Origin: an uncultured Alphaproteobacteria bacterium
Lineage (GTDB): Bacteria; Pseudomonadota; Alphaproteobacteria; RF32; CAG-239
Direction of reading: 5' to 3'
Length of the DNA: 32,678 nt
NCBI GenBank assembly: GCA_934254925.1
Contig: CAKQMD010000018.1
Span: 1 to 32,678, forward strand
In this document: positions 17,070-25,798 of the stretch, piece by piece
Position numbering within the stretch: the first letter of the stretch is position 1
Layout of the letters: the number at the start of each line of letters is the position of its first letter
Position numbers and translations under genes: made by a program
The notes under the pieces: generated by a model
Databases searched by the model: none
Seen by the model: the letters and a program-made list of their open reading frames with translations, nothing else
Told to the model about the DNA's origin: nothing

Positions 17070-19154
17070 TTATTTTTTAATCTCAAAAGCCAAAACCGAC
17101 CAACAAGGAACTTTTATCTTATGGCCGGACGAGGCTTTGGCGGCGTCATGAAACTTGTCGGAACTGTCTAAAAGCAATTCCCATTTCAGCGACGCGTCAA
17201 GATCCGGCAGACGCCATTCCACGTCATGATGGTTGGCGTTGAAAAAGCACATGACCGATCGACTGCCGCAATAGACGCAATATGACAGGCATTTGCGCTC
17301 ACCGTCATGCCAATCGGCCTCCGAGAACTCGACGCCCTGTTCCGTATACCAGGTGATGTCTTTTATGCCGCTGCGATCTACCGGAAGGCCGGTGAAAAAT
17401 TTGCGCCGATTGAATATTTTTATTTTTCGGCGCAGGCGAATCAGACGTTTGACAAAGCGTGCCAATTCTTTGTCTTCTGCCGTGACGGCATCCCAGGCCA
17501 GCCAGGTCAGAACATTGTCCTGACAATAAGGGTTGTTATTGCCGAGCTGGCTATGCGCCAACTCATCTCCGGCTACCATCATCGGCGTGCCGAAGGACAA
17601 CATGAGCGTCGACAACAAAGCCTTGGCGCGAACCAGACGGTTTTCCGCAATGACGGGATTGTCGGTTTCGCCTTCGGCGCCGGAATTCCAACTCCAATTG
17701 CTATCATTGCCGTCGCGATTGTTTTCGCCGTTGGCCGAATTGTGTTTATGGTTATAGCTGACCAAATCGCGCAGGCAAAAACCATCATGCGCGGTGATAA
17801 AATTGACACTGCTCCAAATATCGCGATTGTTATAGTTGAAGATGTCGCTGGATCCGGCCAGACGGCTGGCGAGTTCCGGCGTTTGGAAAGCATCTCCTTT
17901 CCAAAAGCGTCGGACGACGTCGCGGTATTTGTCGTTCCACTCGGCCCAACCGGGCAGAAAGGCGCCGACCTGATACCCGCCGTAGCCGACGTCCCAAGGT
18001 TCGGCAATCAATTTGACGCGGCGCAAAACGGGATCCTGATTGACAGCATAAAAGAAACCGCTTTCCTGCGTAAAAGCCGTTTTATGCCGCGCTAACGTCG
18101 GTGCAAGATCAAAACGAAAACCGTCGACATGCATTTCTTCAACCCAGTAACGTAAAGAATCCATCACCAAACGCAAAACGTTACCGTTTTGCAGATTGAA
18201 AGAAGCACCGCAACCGGTGGAATCGTAATAATAACGCTTATCTTCGGGATTGAGTGTATAGTAAGAGGCGTTGTCGATCCCGCGATAGCACAATGTCGGT
18301 CCCAGCTGGTTGCCTTCGCCGGTATGGTTGTAGACGACATCCAACAAGACTTCAATGCCGTTTTTATGCAGGTTTTTGACCATCTCCTTGATCTCATCAA
18401 GGCTGTTGCCGGCCAGATAAGATTGTTCGGGCGCAAAAAAGCTGAAACTCTCATAGCCCCAATAATTGTCTTTAACAAAGCCTTTTTTATGGCGATTGCC
18501 GAAAAACGCATGCACCGGCAGAAATTCAACCGCCGTTATGCCCAGCCATTTCAAATAGCCGGTCACCGCCCGATTGGAAAAGCCGGCAAAAGTTCCGCGC
18601 TTGGCATCCGCCACATAGGGATGCAGCTTGGTATATCCGCGCATCTGGGTTTCATAAATGACGGAATCTTCAAATTTGTAGTGCGGCCGACGCGTTTCGT
18701 CATCCTCCCAATCAAAAACGTCTTCCACCACGACGGACTTGGGAACATAAGGCGCGGAATCCAGCGTGCTGAAAGAGAGGTCTTGTTCGGGACTATCCCA
18801 ATCGTATCCGAAAATCGCCCGGTTCCAAATCAATTTACCAACAAGTTTTTTGCCATAAGGATCAAACAGCAGCTTGTTCGGATTGAAACGATGCCCCTCT
18901 TTCGGCTTATAAGGGCCGTAAACCCGGTAGCCGTAAGCTTGTCCGGGTTTGACGTTGGTCAGATAAGTATGCCAGATGTTGTTGTCGTTAGAGGTGACGG
19001 CATAGCGGGCAATTTCCTCAGAACCGCTGTCGTTAAACAAACAGAGTTCCACCTTTTCGGCATGAGCGGAAAAAAGCGCAAAGTTGACGCCTTTACCGTC
19101 ATAAGTCGCCCCCAGAGGATAAGGCCTGCCGTCTTGCTGTTTGATGTCTGCCAT
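17070..19154 (-). CDS. glgX: Glycogen debranching enzyme GlgX, GH13
   Basis: The 694-residue protein hydrolyses alpha-1,6 branch points of glycogen limit dextrins. An N-terminal CBM48-like domain (about 10-130) leads into the GH13 barrel. The four GH13 regions are DVVYNHT (272-278), GFRFDLAP with nucleophile Asp349, LIAEPWD with acid/base Glu385, and FITAHDGF with Asp457. The RFDLAP and AEPWD forms favour GlgX/isoamylase over GlgB. An AAGGAG ribosome-binding site is placed well before the ATG. It lies between glgB (30-base gap) and malQ (11-base gap) and is likely co-transcribed with them. Confidence 0.96.
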   Translation of the reverse strand: MADIKQQDGRPYPLGATYDGKGVNFALFSAHAEKVELCLFNDSGSEEIARYAVTSNDNNIWHTYLTNVKPGQAYGYRVYGPYKPKEGHRFNPNKLLFDPYGKKLVGKLIWNRAIFGYDWDSPEQDLSFSTLDSAPYVPKSVVVEDVFDWEDDETRRPHYKFEDSVIYETQMRGYTKLHPYVADAKRGTFAGFSNRAVTGYLKWLGITAVEFLPVHAFFGNRHKKGFVKDNYWGYESFSFFAPEQSYLAGNSLDEIKEMVKNLHKNGIEVLLDVVYNHTGEGNQLGPTLCYRGIDNASYYTLNPEDKRYYYDSTGCGASFNLQNGNVLRLVMDSLRYWVEEMHVDGFRFDLAPTLARHKTAFTQESGFFYAVNQDPVLRRVKLIAEPWDVGYGGYQVGAFLPGWAEWNDKYRDVVRRFWKGDAFQTPELASRLAGSSDIFNYNNRDIWSSVNFITAHDGFCLRDLVSYNHKHNSANGENNRDGNDSNWSWNSGAEGETDNPVIAENRLVRAKALLSTLMLSFGTPMMVAGDELAHSQLGNNNPYCQDNVLTWLAWDAVTAEDKELARFVKRLIRLRRKIKIFNRRKFFTGLPVDRSGIKDITWYTEQGVEFSEADWHDGERKCLSYCVYCGSRSVMCFFNANHHDVEWRLPDLDASLKWELLLDSSDKFHDAAKASSGHKIKVPCWSVLAFEIKK

Positions 19155-19184
19155 ACATTCTCCTTAACATTGTTTCGGCCGCAG

Positions 19185-21383
19185 TTATCTCATCGGTTTT
19201 AAGACGATGGTCGACAACGGCGGCAAAGTCAGCCGGATCGAATAAGGCTTGCAGTTCCATTCCTGCTCTTCTGCCTGCATTTGCCCTTCGTTTTTGACCC
19301 CGCTGCCCCAGTAGTTTACATCATCACTGTTAAAAATTTCTTGATAAGCGCAAAGTTCGTTGACGCCGAGGCGATAATCATTTCTGACTACCGGCGTAAA
19401 ATTGGAAATCACAATCAGATAATCTCCAGAATTATAGCCTTTGCGCATATAAGAAATGACGCTGTCATCGGCATTGGAATGATCAATCCACTCAAAACCG
19501 CGATAGTCAAAATCCTGCTGGTAGAGCGGCGGATTTCCCTTATACATCAAGTTCAGATCGCGCACGCAATTTTGCATGCCCTTATACATCGGGTATTCCA
19601 GCAAATGCCAACGCAGACTTTCTTCCGAATTCCACTCCCAATCTTGTCCGAACTCGCAACCCATGAACAGCAGTTTTTTGCCCGGATGCGTATACATGAA
19701 GCCGTAATAGGCACGAAGGTTGGCAAATTTTTGCCATTCGTCTCCCGGCATTTTGCTGAGCATTGAGCCTTTTCCGTGCACGACTTCGTCATGAGAAATC
19801 GGCAAAATGAAGTTCTCGTTAAAAGCATAAAGCAGACCGAAAGTCAGCATGCCGTGATGATATTTGCGGTGCACGGGTTCATGCGAAATATACTTTAAGG
19901 TATCGTTCATCCAGCCCATATTCCATTTATAGCCAAAGCCCAAACCGCCCATCGACGTCGGACGGGAAACCATCGGCCAGGCGGTCGACTCTTCGGCCAC
20001 CGTCACGGCGCCCTTAACTTGCGAATAGGCCAACTCGTTCATCTTGCGCAAAAAGGCGATCGCCTCAATGTTTTCATTGCCGCCGTAGATGTTGGGAATC
20101 CACTCGCCGTTCTTGCGCGAATAATCCAGGTACAACATCGACGCGACGGCATCAACGCGCAGACCGTCGATATGAAATTCCTTCAGCCAATACAGGGCGC
20201 TGGCGCACAAGAAGTTGCAGACCTCGGTACGGCCATAGTTATAAATTTTAGTTCCCCAATCGGTATGTTCGCCTTTGCGGGGATCGGCATGTTCGTAAAG
20301 ATGCGTGCCGTCAAACTCGTTTAACCCGTGTCCGTCTTTGGGGAAATGCGCCGGCACCCAATCCATGATAACGGCAATTCCGGCCTGATGGAAACAATCA
20401 ATCAGATAACGCAAATCGTCGGGTGTGCCGAAACGCGACGTCGGCGCAAACATGCCCACAACTTGATAGCCCCAGGAACAATCCAACGGATGCTCCGTCA
20501 GAGGCAAAAACTCGACATGGGTAAAGCCCATATTCACCACATATGGTACCAGACGATCCGCCAATTCGCGATAAGTCAGATACTCTTCGCCGTGCTCGCC
20601 TTTACGTTTCCAGGAGCCGAGATGCACTTCGTAAATTGACATCGGCTTGTCAAAAGAATTGGCTTCTTCCCGATAGTTCATCCAGTTTTCGTCATTCCAG
20701 ACATAATGGTTCAGATCATAGACGATCGAGGCAGTCTGCGGCCGTTTTTCCGACCAGAATCCGACGGGATCCGCTTTGGTGAGGATGTAATTTTCGGCAG
20801 TCTTCACTTCGTATTTATAAATCTCTCCTTCGCCGATGCCGGGAATGAAAATATCCCATACGCCGCAAGTCGGATGTTTGCGCATCACATTAACCCGGCC
20901 GTCCCAATTGTTGAAGTTTCCGACGACGGAAACGCGTTTGGCGTTCGGAGCCCAGACGGCGAAGCTCACGCCTTTCACGCCGTTCATTTCCATGACATGG
21001 GCGCCGAGTTTTTTATACATCTCCAAATGATTTCCTTCTGCCAAAAGATAGACGTCAATATCGCCAAGGGCGGAAGGGAAACGGTACACGTCTTCATGCT
21101 CGTAGACGACTCCGAGGTTATTTTCGATTTTAAATTTATAGGAAAAATTATCGCGAACACCGAGGTTGATCTGATAGAATCCCCGGTCGTCAAGTTTGGT
21201 CATAAACCCTAAAGAACAGCCGTCGGCGTCAAGCACCTCAATGGCTTTTGAATCGGGCTGCCAGGCCCGGATGAAAACTTCCTTACTACCTTTATTTTTG
21301 TGAATTCCAAGTACTGCAAAAACGTTGCCGTGATCACCGTTGATGACCGCTTCCATTTCTTCTTTAGATAACAAATTTTCCAT
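19185..21383 (-). CDS. glgB: 1,4-alpha-glucan branching enzyme GlgB, GH13
   Basis: The 732-residue enzyme makes alpha-1,6 branches in glycogen by transferring glucan chains. The order is an N1 domain (about 5-115), a CBM48 domain with AVWAPNAKRVSVVGNFNNW at 142-160, and the catalytic barrel. GH13 residues are DWVPAHF (341-347), nucleophile Asp411 in GLRVDAV, acid/base Glu464 in VAEES, and His531-Asp532 in PISHDEVVHGKG. I chose the ATG at 21383 because AAGGA lies 8 bases upstream; an in-frame TTG at 21410 would add nine residues without a good ribosome-binding site. It is the first gene of the operon glgB-glgX-malQ-HAD. The glycogen synthase, pyrophosphorylase and phosphorylase genes are not in the window. 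Confidence 0.97.
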   Translation of the reverse strand: MENLLSKEEMEAVINGDHGNVFAVLGIHKNKGSKEVFIRAWQPDSKAIEVLDADGCSLGFMTKLDDRGFYQINLGVRDNFSYKFKIENNLGVVYEHEDVYRFPSALGDIDVYLLAEGNHLEMYKKLGAHVMEMNGVKGVSFAVWAPNAKRVSVVGNFNNWDGRVNVMRKHPTCGVWDIFIPGIGEGEIYKYEVKTAENYILTKADPVGFWSEKRPQTASIVYDLNHYVWNDENWMNYREEANSFDKPMSIYEVHLGSWKRKGEHGEEYLTYRELADRLVPYVVNMGFTHVEFLPLTEHPLDCSWGYQVVGMFAPTSRFGTPDDLRYLIDCFHQAGIAVIMDWVPAHFPKDGHGLNEFDGTHLYEHADPRKGEHTDWGTKIYNYGRTEVCNFLCASALYWLKEFHIDGLRVDAVASMLYLDYSRKNGEWIPNIYGGNENIEAIAFLRKMNELAYSQVKGAVTVAEESTAWPMVSRPTSMGGLGFGYKWNMGWMNDTLKYISHEPVHRKYHHGMLTFGLLYAFNENFILPISHDEVVHGKGSMLSKMPGDEWQKFANLRAYYGFMYTHPGKKLLFMGCEFGQDWEWNSEESLRWHLLEYPMYKGMQNCVRDLNLMYKGNPPLYQQDFDYRGFEWIDHSNADDSVISYMRKGYNSGDYLIVISNFTPVVRNDYRLGVNELCAYQEIFNSDDVNYWGSGVKNEGQMQAEEQEWNCKPYSIRLTLPPLSTIVLKPMR

Positions 21384-21441
21384 AAATATATTCCTTAAAA
21401 TTATAACCAAAAATAACCGGCGTAATGCCTTTTAAAATCAA

Positions 21442-21470
21442 TCTATAAAATCATATAACCTTAATTGCAA
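21442..21470 (-). promoter_or_regulatory. Promoter of the glycogen operon
   Basis: On the minus strand, TTGCAA (21470-21465) is followed by a 17-base spacer and TATAGA (21447-21442). The leader to the glgB ATG is about 50 bases. No clear operator was seen. Confidence 0.6.
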
Positions 21471-21530
21471 GAAAATTACACAGCCCATGCAATTTATTTT
21501 GCAAATACAAGAATTTCTTATGGAAAACTA

Positions 21531-21558
21531 TTGACGTATTAAATTTTGTATGTATATT
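21531..21558 (+). promoter_or_regulatory. Promoter of the DUF2934 gene
   Basis: TTGACG (21531-21536) is separated by 16 bases from TATATT (21553-21558). The leader to the ATG is about 33 bases and contains GGAG (21587-21590) as ribosome-binding site. Confidence 0.65.
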
Positions 21559-21597
21559 AAAAAATGTTTACCAAGATTTTTTATTTGGAGATAAATT

Positions 21598-21825
21598 ATG
21601 GTTAAATTAAATGAAAACGCAATCCGCGAAGCCGCTTATTACATTTGGCAAAATGCAGGCTGCCCGCAGGGTCAGGACGAGTATTTTTGGTCGATGGCTG
21701 TTGAACAGCTTTCGAACAACTGCAAGTCTTCTTCTTGCAAAAGTTCTGCCGCGAAGAAATCTTCCAGTGCTAAAAAAAGCTCTGCCAGTAAATCTTCTTC
21801 CAGCGCCAAAAAATCTGCAAAATAA
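21598..21825 (+). CDS. Small DUF2934 protein with Ser/Lys/Ala-rich tail
   Basis: The 75-residue protein starts with a DUF2934-like region (about 7-38): IREAAYYIWQNAGCPQGQDEYFW follows the family pattern of a helix, Gly-x-Pro-x-Gly and a Trp. The function of DUF2934 is unknown. Residues 43-75 are low complexity: 16 Ser, 10 Lys, 6 Ala and 1 Cys in 33 residues, resembling the basic tails of histone-like proteins. The gene has its own promoter, a GGAG ribosome-binding site and a hairpin terminator, so it is monocistronic and perhaps abundantly expressed. Nucleic-acid binding by the tail is an inference. It diverges from glgB. Confidence 0.88.
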   Translation: MVKLNENAIREAAYYIWQNAGCPQGQDEYFWSMAVEQLSNNCKSSSCKSSAAKKSSSAKKSSASKSSSSAKKSAK

Positions 21826-21855
21826 GTTTGGATTCAGGCATTGAATTTATAAAAA

Positions 21856-21883
21856 AGCTTCTGAATTTCAGGAGCTTTTTTTT
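21856..21883. terminator. Bidirectional terminator between the DUF2934 and TPR-methyltransferase genes
   Basis: AGCTTCTGA (21856-21864) pairs with TCAGGAGCT (21868-21876), with one G-T wobble, and eight T follow on the plus strand. A run of A precedes the stem, so it can also end the convergent minus-strand gene, whose stop is at 21894. Confidence 0.85.
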
Positions 21884-21893
21884 GGGTGTCACC

Positions 21894-23219
21894 TTATGTT
21901 TTTTGTGCGGAAAAAACCCAGCCCCTCACCTCCAAATCGCCTTCGTTCCGCAGCTTGCAGGGCAAAATTTTTTCCATTTGGAATCCGCATTTTTCCAAGG
22001 TCGAAACGATATATTTTTTATTATGCTGAAAGCGTCCAGCCGCATGCAAAAACCACTTCCGATCGCTGCAAGAATTTTCACTTGCGGTAAAGACCAGATG
22101 CCCTTGATTTTTCAGTGCCGAAAAGCATAAATTGAACAAGGAATCCAAAGCGCCGAAATAAGTAAAAACGTCGGCGGCAGCAATCAGGTCAAAACGATTT
22201 TTCCGTTGCGGCAAAACGTCGACAATATCTCCTTGAGTCAAGGTATCATATATGTTTTTTTCTGCCGCAACCGCCAACATTCCGGCAGAGAGGTCAACGC
22301 CTTCCAGCCCTTTGGAAGCGGCATATTTTTTCAAGACTTTTCCTAAGAATCCGGTACCGCATCCGAGGTCGAGAATCTGCAGGCGCGCTTGCTTTTCCTT
22401 CGAGAAAAGTTCCGACAAAACGTCGGCGATCCGCGCCGGCGCCTGATAGTCCAGTGAGGTTAAAACCTCTTCAAAATCAGGAGCAAAAACGTCAAAAATT
22501 CCGGCCACGAACTGCGGATTTATTTTGGAGACTTCACTATTGTGACAAAGAGAATCCACAAACTGTCGAACATAAGGATCGGCTCCGTATCGCCGTTGCC
22601 ATCGTTCAAGCAGCGAGTCATAATTTTCCGCTTTTTTTTCGAGTGAAGCTTCATAAAACAAATAACCGAGATTAAGCTGATGATCCCGCCCGCCGGCACT
22701 GATTTCCACGGCACGGAATCCGGCCTCGAGGGCGGCGGCGGTTTCGCCGTTTTTCCAACACGCCTGACTTAAGGAATTATACAGCCAGGGATCAGAAGTA
22801 TCTTGCCGTTCCGCCTGTCTAAAATAAGAAACCGCGGCGGCAAAATCTTCTTGTTCGAGACGAATCTGCCCCAGCAGTACCAATGCCGGCACATAAGAGG
22901 AATCGAGCTCTAAAGCCGCCAGGGCATAACGGTCGGCAGCGATATAATTTTTCAGCTCATAAAAGCTATTGGCCAGGTTTATTTGCACCACGACATAACC
23001 GGGAAAAACATTATCGGCCCGATGATAAAACTTTAAAGCCGTTTTATATTTCTTATTTAAAAAAGCCAAGTTTCCGAGACTGATCAAAGCGACGTAATTT
23101 TCAGGATCCTGCCGCAGCGCTTTCAGGCTGAGACGGCAGGCTTCCTTATAATCACGGCGGTCATAGGCGTCAGTCGCCCGATTGCTGTATTCGACGGAGA
23201 GCCGACGTTTTTCTTTCAT
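21894..23219 (-). CDS. TPR-repeat class I methyltransferase
   Basis: The 441-residue protein has tetratricopeptide repeats over about residues 8-200 (for example 41-74, 75-108, 109-142, 143-176) and a SAM-dependent methyltransferase domain from about 237 to the end. The SAM-binding motif I is ILDLGCGTGFLG (282-293), with the acidic residue after strand 2 at Asp309 and Gly-Asp at 330-331. The linker motif FDVFAPDFEEVLTSLDYQAP (242-261) is typical of this alphaproteobacterial TPR-methyltransferase group. The substrate is unknown; the TPR part probably binds a protein partner. It appears cytoplasmic. A likely minus-strand promoter lies at 23251-23279. Confidence 0.88.
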   Translation of the reverse strand: MKEKRRLSVEYSNRATDAYDRRDYKEACRLSLKALRQDPENYVALISLGNLAFLNKKYKTALKFYHRADNVFPGYVVVQINLANSFYELKNYIAADRYALAALELDSSYVPALVLLGQIRLEQEDFAAAVSYFRQAERQDTSDPWLYNSLSQACWKNGETAAALEAGFRAVEISAGGRDHQLNLGYLFYEASLEKKAENYDSLLERWQRRYGADPYVRQFVDSLCHNSEVSKINPQFVAGIFDVFAPDFEEVLTSLDYQAPARIADVLSELFSKEKQARLQILDLGCGTGFLGKVLKKYAASKGLEGVDLSAGMLAVAAEKNIYDTLTQGDIVDVLPQRKNRFDLIAAADVFTYFGALDSLFNLCFSALKNQGHLVFTASENSCSDRKWFLHAAGRFQHNKKYIVSTLEKCGFQMEKILPCKLRNEGDLEVRGWVFSAQKT

Positions 23220-23226
23220 CGGGTAT

Positions 23227-23279
23227 TTGCTTTCTTTTCATTAAACATATATATAATGTAGACACAAGCTTCATAACAA
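23227..23279. promoter_or_regulatory. Divergent promoter region for the TPR-methyltransferase and MATE genes
   Basis: On the minus strand, TTGTTA (23279-23274), a 17-base spacer and TTATAT (23256-23251) fit a promoter for the methyltransferase gene. On the plus strand, TATAAT (23252-23257) occupies the same bases, with a weak TTGCTT 19 bases upstream, and could serve the MATE gene. The two -10 elements overlap. Confidence 0.5.
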
Positions 23280-23288
23280 GTGGTTAAT

Positions 23289-24614
23289 ATGGTTTATAAT
23301 TACGGTAATATTTGGAAAATATCTTATCCGATTTTGGTCGGGCTCATCATTCAACAACTGATTGGCCTGACAGATACAGCCTTCCTCGGAAGGGTCGGAG
23401 AAATTGAACTCGGCGCCTCGGCAATCGCCGGCGTCTTTTATATCATGATCTTTATGTTGGGAGCCGGCTTTTCCATCGGTGCACAAATTATCACCGCCCG
23501 AAAAAACGGTGAAAAAAATTATCACCAAATCGGTGAAATCATTTATGAAGGCATGGCTTTTCTGCTGAGTTTGGCCGTTGTGTTCATTGCCTTTCTGCAA
23601 TGGGGGATCCCGCATGCTTTGGCTTATTTGATTTCGGACCAGCAGATCAACGCGGCTGCCGCCGCCTATCTTTATCCGCGGATTTACGGTTTTATCTTCG
23701 CTTTCGTCATCGTCATGTGCCGCGCTTTTTTCGTCGGCATCACCATGACAAAAATTCTGACCTTCAACGCTTTGTTGATGCTATTTACCAACGTGCTGCT
23801 CGATTATCTTCTCATCTTCGGGAAATGGGGATTTCCTGCTCTGGGAATCCGCGGAGCGGCAATTGCTTCGGTTATTTCTGAGGCCGTTTCTGCCACCTTT
23901 TTTATTTTTTATATTTTTCTTAAGGTCGATTTCAAAAAATACGGTTTCAATCATTTCAAAATTTTCGACCTTAAAACTCTGAAGGAAATTCTCGGCACCT
24001 CTGTTTGGACGATGGCCCAATCTTTCGTTTCTTTTGGAACCTGGTTTTTGTTCTTCGTGGCTATCGAACATCTGGGCACGGAACCGCTGGCCATTTCCAA
24101 CATCTTGCGCAGCCTTTCTTCCTTGCCGTATATGATTGCCGCCGCTCTCGGCGCCGCCGCCAACTCCATGACCAGCAACCTCATCGGATCCGGCAGGCAG
24201 GATGAGGTCTTGCCTACTGCTTGCCGCGTGATTAAACTGACTTATCTCATTGGCCTTTTGTTTGAGCTGATCATGCTGTTTACGCCGCGTTTGATGATGC
24301 GTATTTACACCGACAACCCGGAACTGATCACTGCCGGAACCAACGCTTATTATACGATGCTGACGCTATATCTGACTCTTGTTCCCGGTTTTATTCTGTT
24401 TAACGTCGTGTCGGGAACCGGCAACACGCGGCGGGCCTTTGTCATGGAAGTCATCGCCATGGTATTCTACATAGCTAACATCTGGTACGTGGTGCTATAC
24501 CTCCGGGCCTCCGTCGCCGTCAGCTGGACCTGTGAACATTCCTACAACATCGTCTTGTTTCTTTTGGCTTATTTTTACCTTAAACGCCACCCCTGGCAGG
24601 CGAAAGCTCTTTGA
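23289..24614 (+). CDS. MATE-family multidrug/cation efflux transporter
   Basis: The protein of about 441 residues has twelve predicted membrane segments and the MATE opening WKISYPILVGLIIQQLIGLTDTAFLGRVG, with the conserved Pro in TM1 and Asp in TM2. The MATE family exports cationic drugs by sodium or proton antiport at the inner membrane; the closest named relatives are NorM/DinF, but the substrate cannot be assigned. I chose ATG at 23289; an in-frame GTG at 23280 adds three residues and has no ribosome-binding site. A strong hairpin terminator follows at 24622-24650. Confidence 0.93.
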   Translation: MVYNYGNIWKISYPILVGLIIQQLIGLTDTAFLGRVGEIELGASAIAGVFYIMIFMLGAGFSIGAQIITARKNGEKNYHQIGEIIYEGMAFLLSLAVVFIAFLQWGIPHALAYLISDQQINAAAAAYLYPRIYGFIFAFVIVMCRAFFVGITMTKILTFNALLMLFTNVLLDYLLIFGKWGFPALGIRGAAIASVISEAVSATFFIFYIFLKVDFKKYGFNHFKIFDLKTLKEILGTSVWTMAQSFVSFGTWFLFFVAIEHLGTEPLAISNILRSLSSLPYMIAAALGAAANSMTSNLIGSGRQDEVLPTACRVIKLTYLIGLLFELIMLFTPRLMMRIYTDNPELITAGTNAYYTMLTLYLTLVPGFILFNVVSGTGNTRRAFVMEVIAMVFYIANIWYVVLYLRASVAVSWTCEHSYNIVLFLLAYFYLKRHPWQAKAL

Positions 24615-24621
24615 GAAAAAG

Positions 24622-24650
24622 AAAAAGCCTTGGCAAAACCAAGGCTTTTT
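24622..24650. terminator. Bidirectional terminator between the MATE gene and tRNA-Leu
   Basis: A perfect 12-base-pair stem (24622-24633 with 24639-24650) has a 5-base loop. Five A on one side and five T on the other are part of the stem, so it ends transcription of the MATE gene on plus and of the tRNA gene on minus, whose CCA end is 3 bases away. Confidence 0.92.
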
Positions 24651-24653
24651 GAT

Positions 24654-24739
24654 TGGTAGGGGTAGTCAGACTCGAACTGACACGGGATGAACCCACAAGA
24701 TTTTGAGTCTAGCGCGTCTACCAGTTCCGCCATACCCCC
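24654..24739 (-). tRNA. tRNA-Leu (anticodon CAA)
   Basis: The 86-base gene folds as a class II tRNA. The acceptor stem GGGGGTA pairs with TACCCCT (one G-T), the D arm contains the Leu-type GGTAGACGCG, the anticodon loop is CTCAAAA with anticodon CAA (reads UUG), the long variable arm has a GGG/CCC stem, and the T arm is GTCAG-TTCGAGT-CTGAC. The CCA end is encoded (24656-24654). One mismatch (T-T) lies in the anticodon stem. Confidence 0.96.
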
Positions 24740-24753
24740 GTAAATCTGTGGTA

Positions 24754-24782
24754 TAGATATTATATTTAATTGGACAGGTCAA
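24754..24782 (-). promoter_or_regulatory. Promoter of tRNA-Leu
   Basis: On the minus strand, TTGACC (24782-24777) is followed by a 17-base spacer and TATCTA (24759-24754). The tRNA 5' end is about 15 bases downstream of the -10 box. It overlaps the divergent galE promoter. Confidence 0.6.
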
Positions 24783-24798
24783 GAGTTTTTTTATATAA
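24770..24798 (+). promoter_or_regulatory. Likely promoter of galE
   Basis: TTGGAC (24770-24775) is followed by a 17-base spacer and ATATAA (24793-24798). Its spacer contains the -35 box of the tRNA-Leu promoter on the other strand. Confidence 0.5.
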
Positions 24799-24832
24799 AG
24801 TAAAAAAAATATCGTTTCCTAAGGAGAATGCC

Positions 24833-25798
24833 ATGCATATTTTAGTCGTCGGCGGCGCCGGATACATCGGCAGCCATGTGGTCAAAGCCTTATTGAAAAA
24901 CCAATTCCGGGTTACGGTTTTTGACAATTTTTCCAGCGGGAAGGAAGAAAACATTTTTCCCCAAGCAGACTTGATCCGCGGTGATATTTTGTCTTATGAA
25001 CAAATTGCCGCGACCATGAAAAACGACGTCGACGCGGTTATTCATCTGGCTGCCAAAAAAGCTGTGGGAGAATCGATGGAGAATCCGGCGTTATATGCAA
25101 AAAACAATATCAGCGGCACGATCAACGTCCTCAACGCCATGCTGGAATCTGGCGTTAAACATTTCGTCTTTTCCTCTTCCGCCGCCGTTTACGGCAGTCC
25201 GCAATATCTGCCGATCGATGAAAAACATCCGCTTTGTCCGATGAGTTTTTACGGCTTTACCAAATATGACATTGAACAATATCTGCAATGGTATGATCGG
25301 CTGAAAGGGCTTAATTTTATTTCCTTGCGATATTTTAACGCCGTCGGCTATGACGAAGAAGGAGAGATCACCGGTTTGGAAAGTAATCCGCAAAACCTGT
25401 TGCCGATCGTGATGGAGGCGGCATCCGGACGTCGAGCGGAATTGTTGATTTTCGGAAATGACTATGACACCCCCGACGGCACCTGCATTCGCGACTATAT
25501 CCACGTCAGCGACTTGGCGGACGCTCACATCAGGGCGTTGGACTATTTACGGCAACATCAGAGCAGCCAAATTTTGAATCTGGGAACGGAAACCGGCGTC
25601 AGCGTTTTGGAAATGGTGAAAAAAAGCGAATCCCTGATCGGAAAAAGAATCCCCTATCGTTTTGCGCCGCGCCGAGCCGGAGATCCTGCCGTGGTGACCG
25701 CTTCTGCGCAAAAGGCCAAAGAGCTTCTGGGGTGGCAAGCCACGCACAGCGACCTTGACAACATTATCCTTTCCACCTGGAAACTTTACAAGGCTTAA
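24833..25798 (+). CDS. galE: UDP-glucose 4-epimerase
   Basis: The 321-residue protein interconverts UDP-glucose and UDP-galactose, supplying galactose for surface polysaccharides. It is an extended short-chain dehydrogenase: the NAD-binding GGAGYIGSH at 7-15, FSSSAAVYG at 113-121 with the catalytic Ser/Thr position, and the catalytic Y140-x3-K144. The substrate-domain motifs SLRYFNAVG and DGTCIRDYIHVSDLA are present. Related UDP-sugar epimerases cannot be excluded. The ATG at 24833 has a good AAGGAG six bases upstream; an upstream in-frame extension to 24770 would run through the promoter and is unlikely. The stop codon overlaps that of the convergent gene. Confidence 0.92.
   Translation: MHILVVGGAGYIGSHVVKALLKNQFRVTVFDNFSSGKEENIFPQADLIRGDILSYEQIAATMKNDVDAVIHLAAKKAVGESMENPALYAKNNISGTINVLNAMLESGVKHFVFSSSAAVYGSPQYLPIDEKHPLCPMSFYGFTKYDIEQYLQWYDRLKGLNFISLRYFNAVGYDEEGEITGLESNPQNLLPIVMEAASGRRAELLIFGNDYDTPDGTCIRDYIHVSDLADAHIRALDYLRQHQSSQILNLGTETGVSVLEMVKKSESLIGKRIPYRFAPRRAGDPAVVTASAQKAKELLGWQATHSDLDNIILSTWKLYKA

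Noticed and set aside
24770..24832. An N-terminal extension of 21 residues for galE.
   Set aside because: It would cover the promoter, and the AAGGAG site points to the ATG at 24833, directly before the NAD-binding motif.
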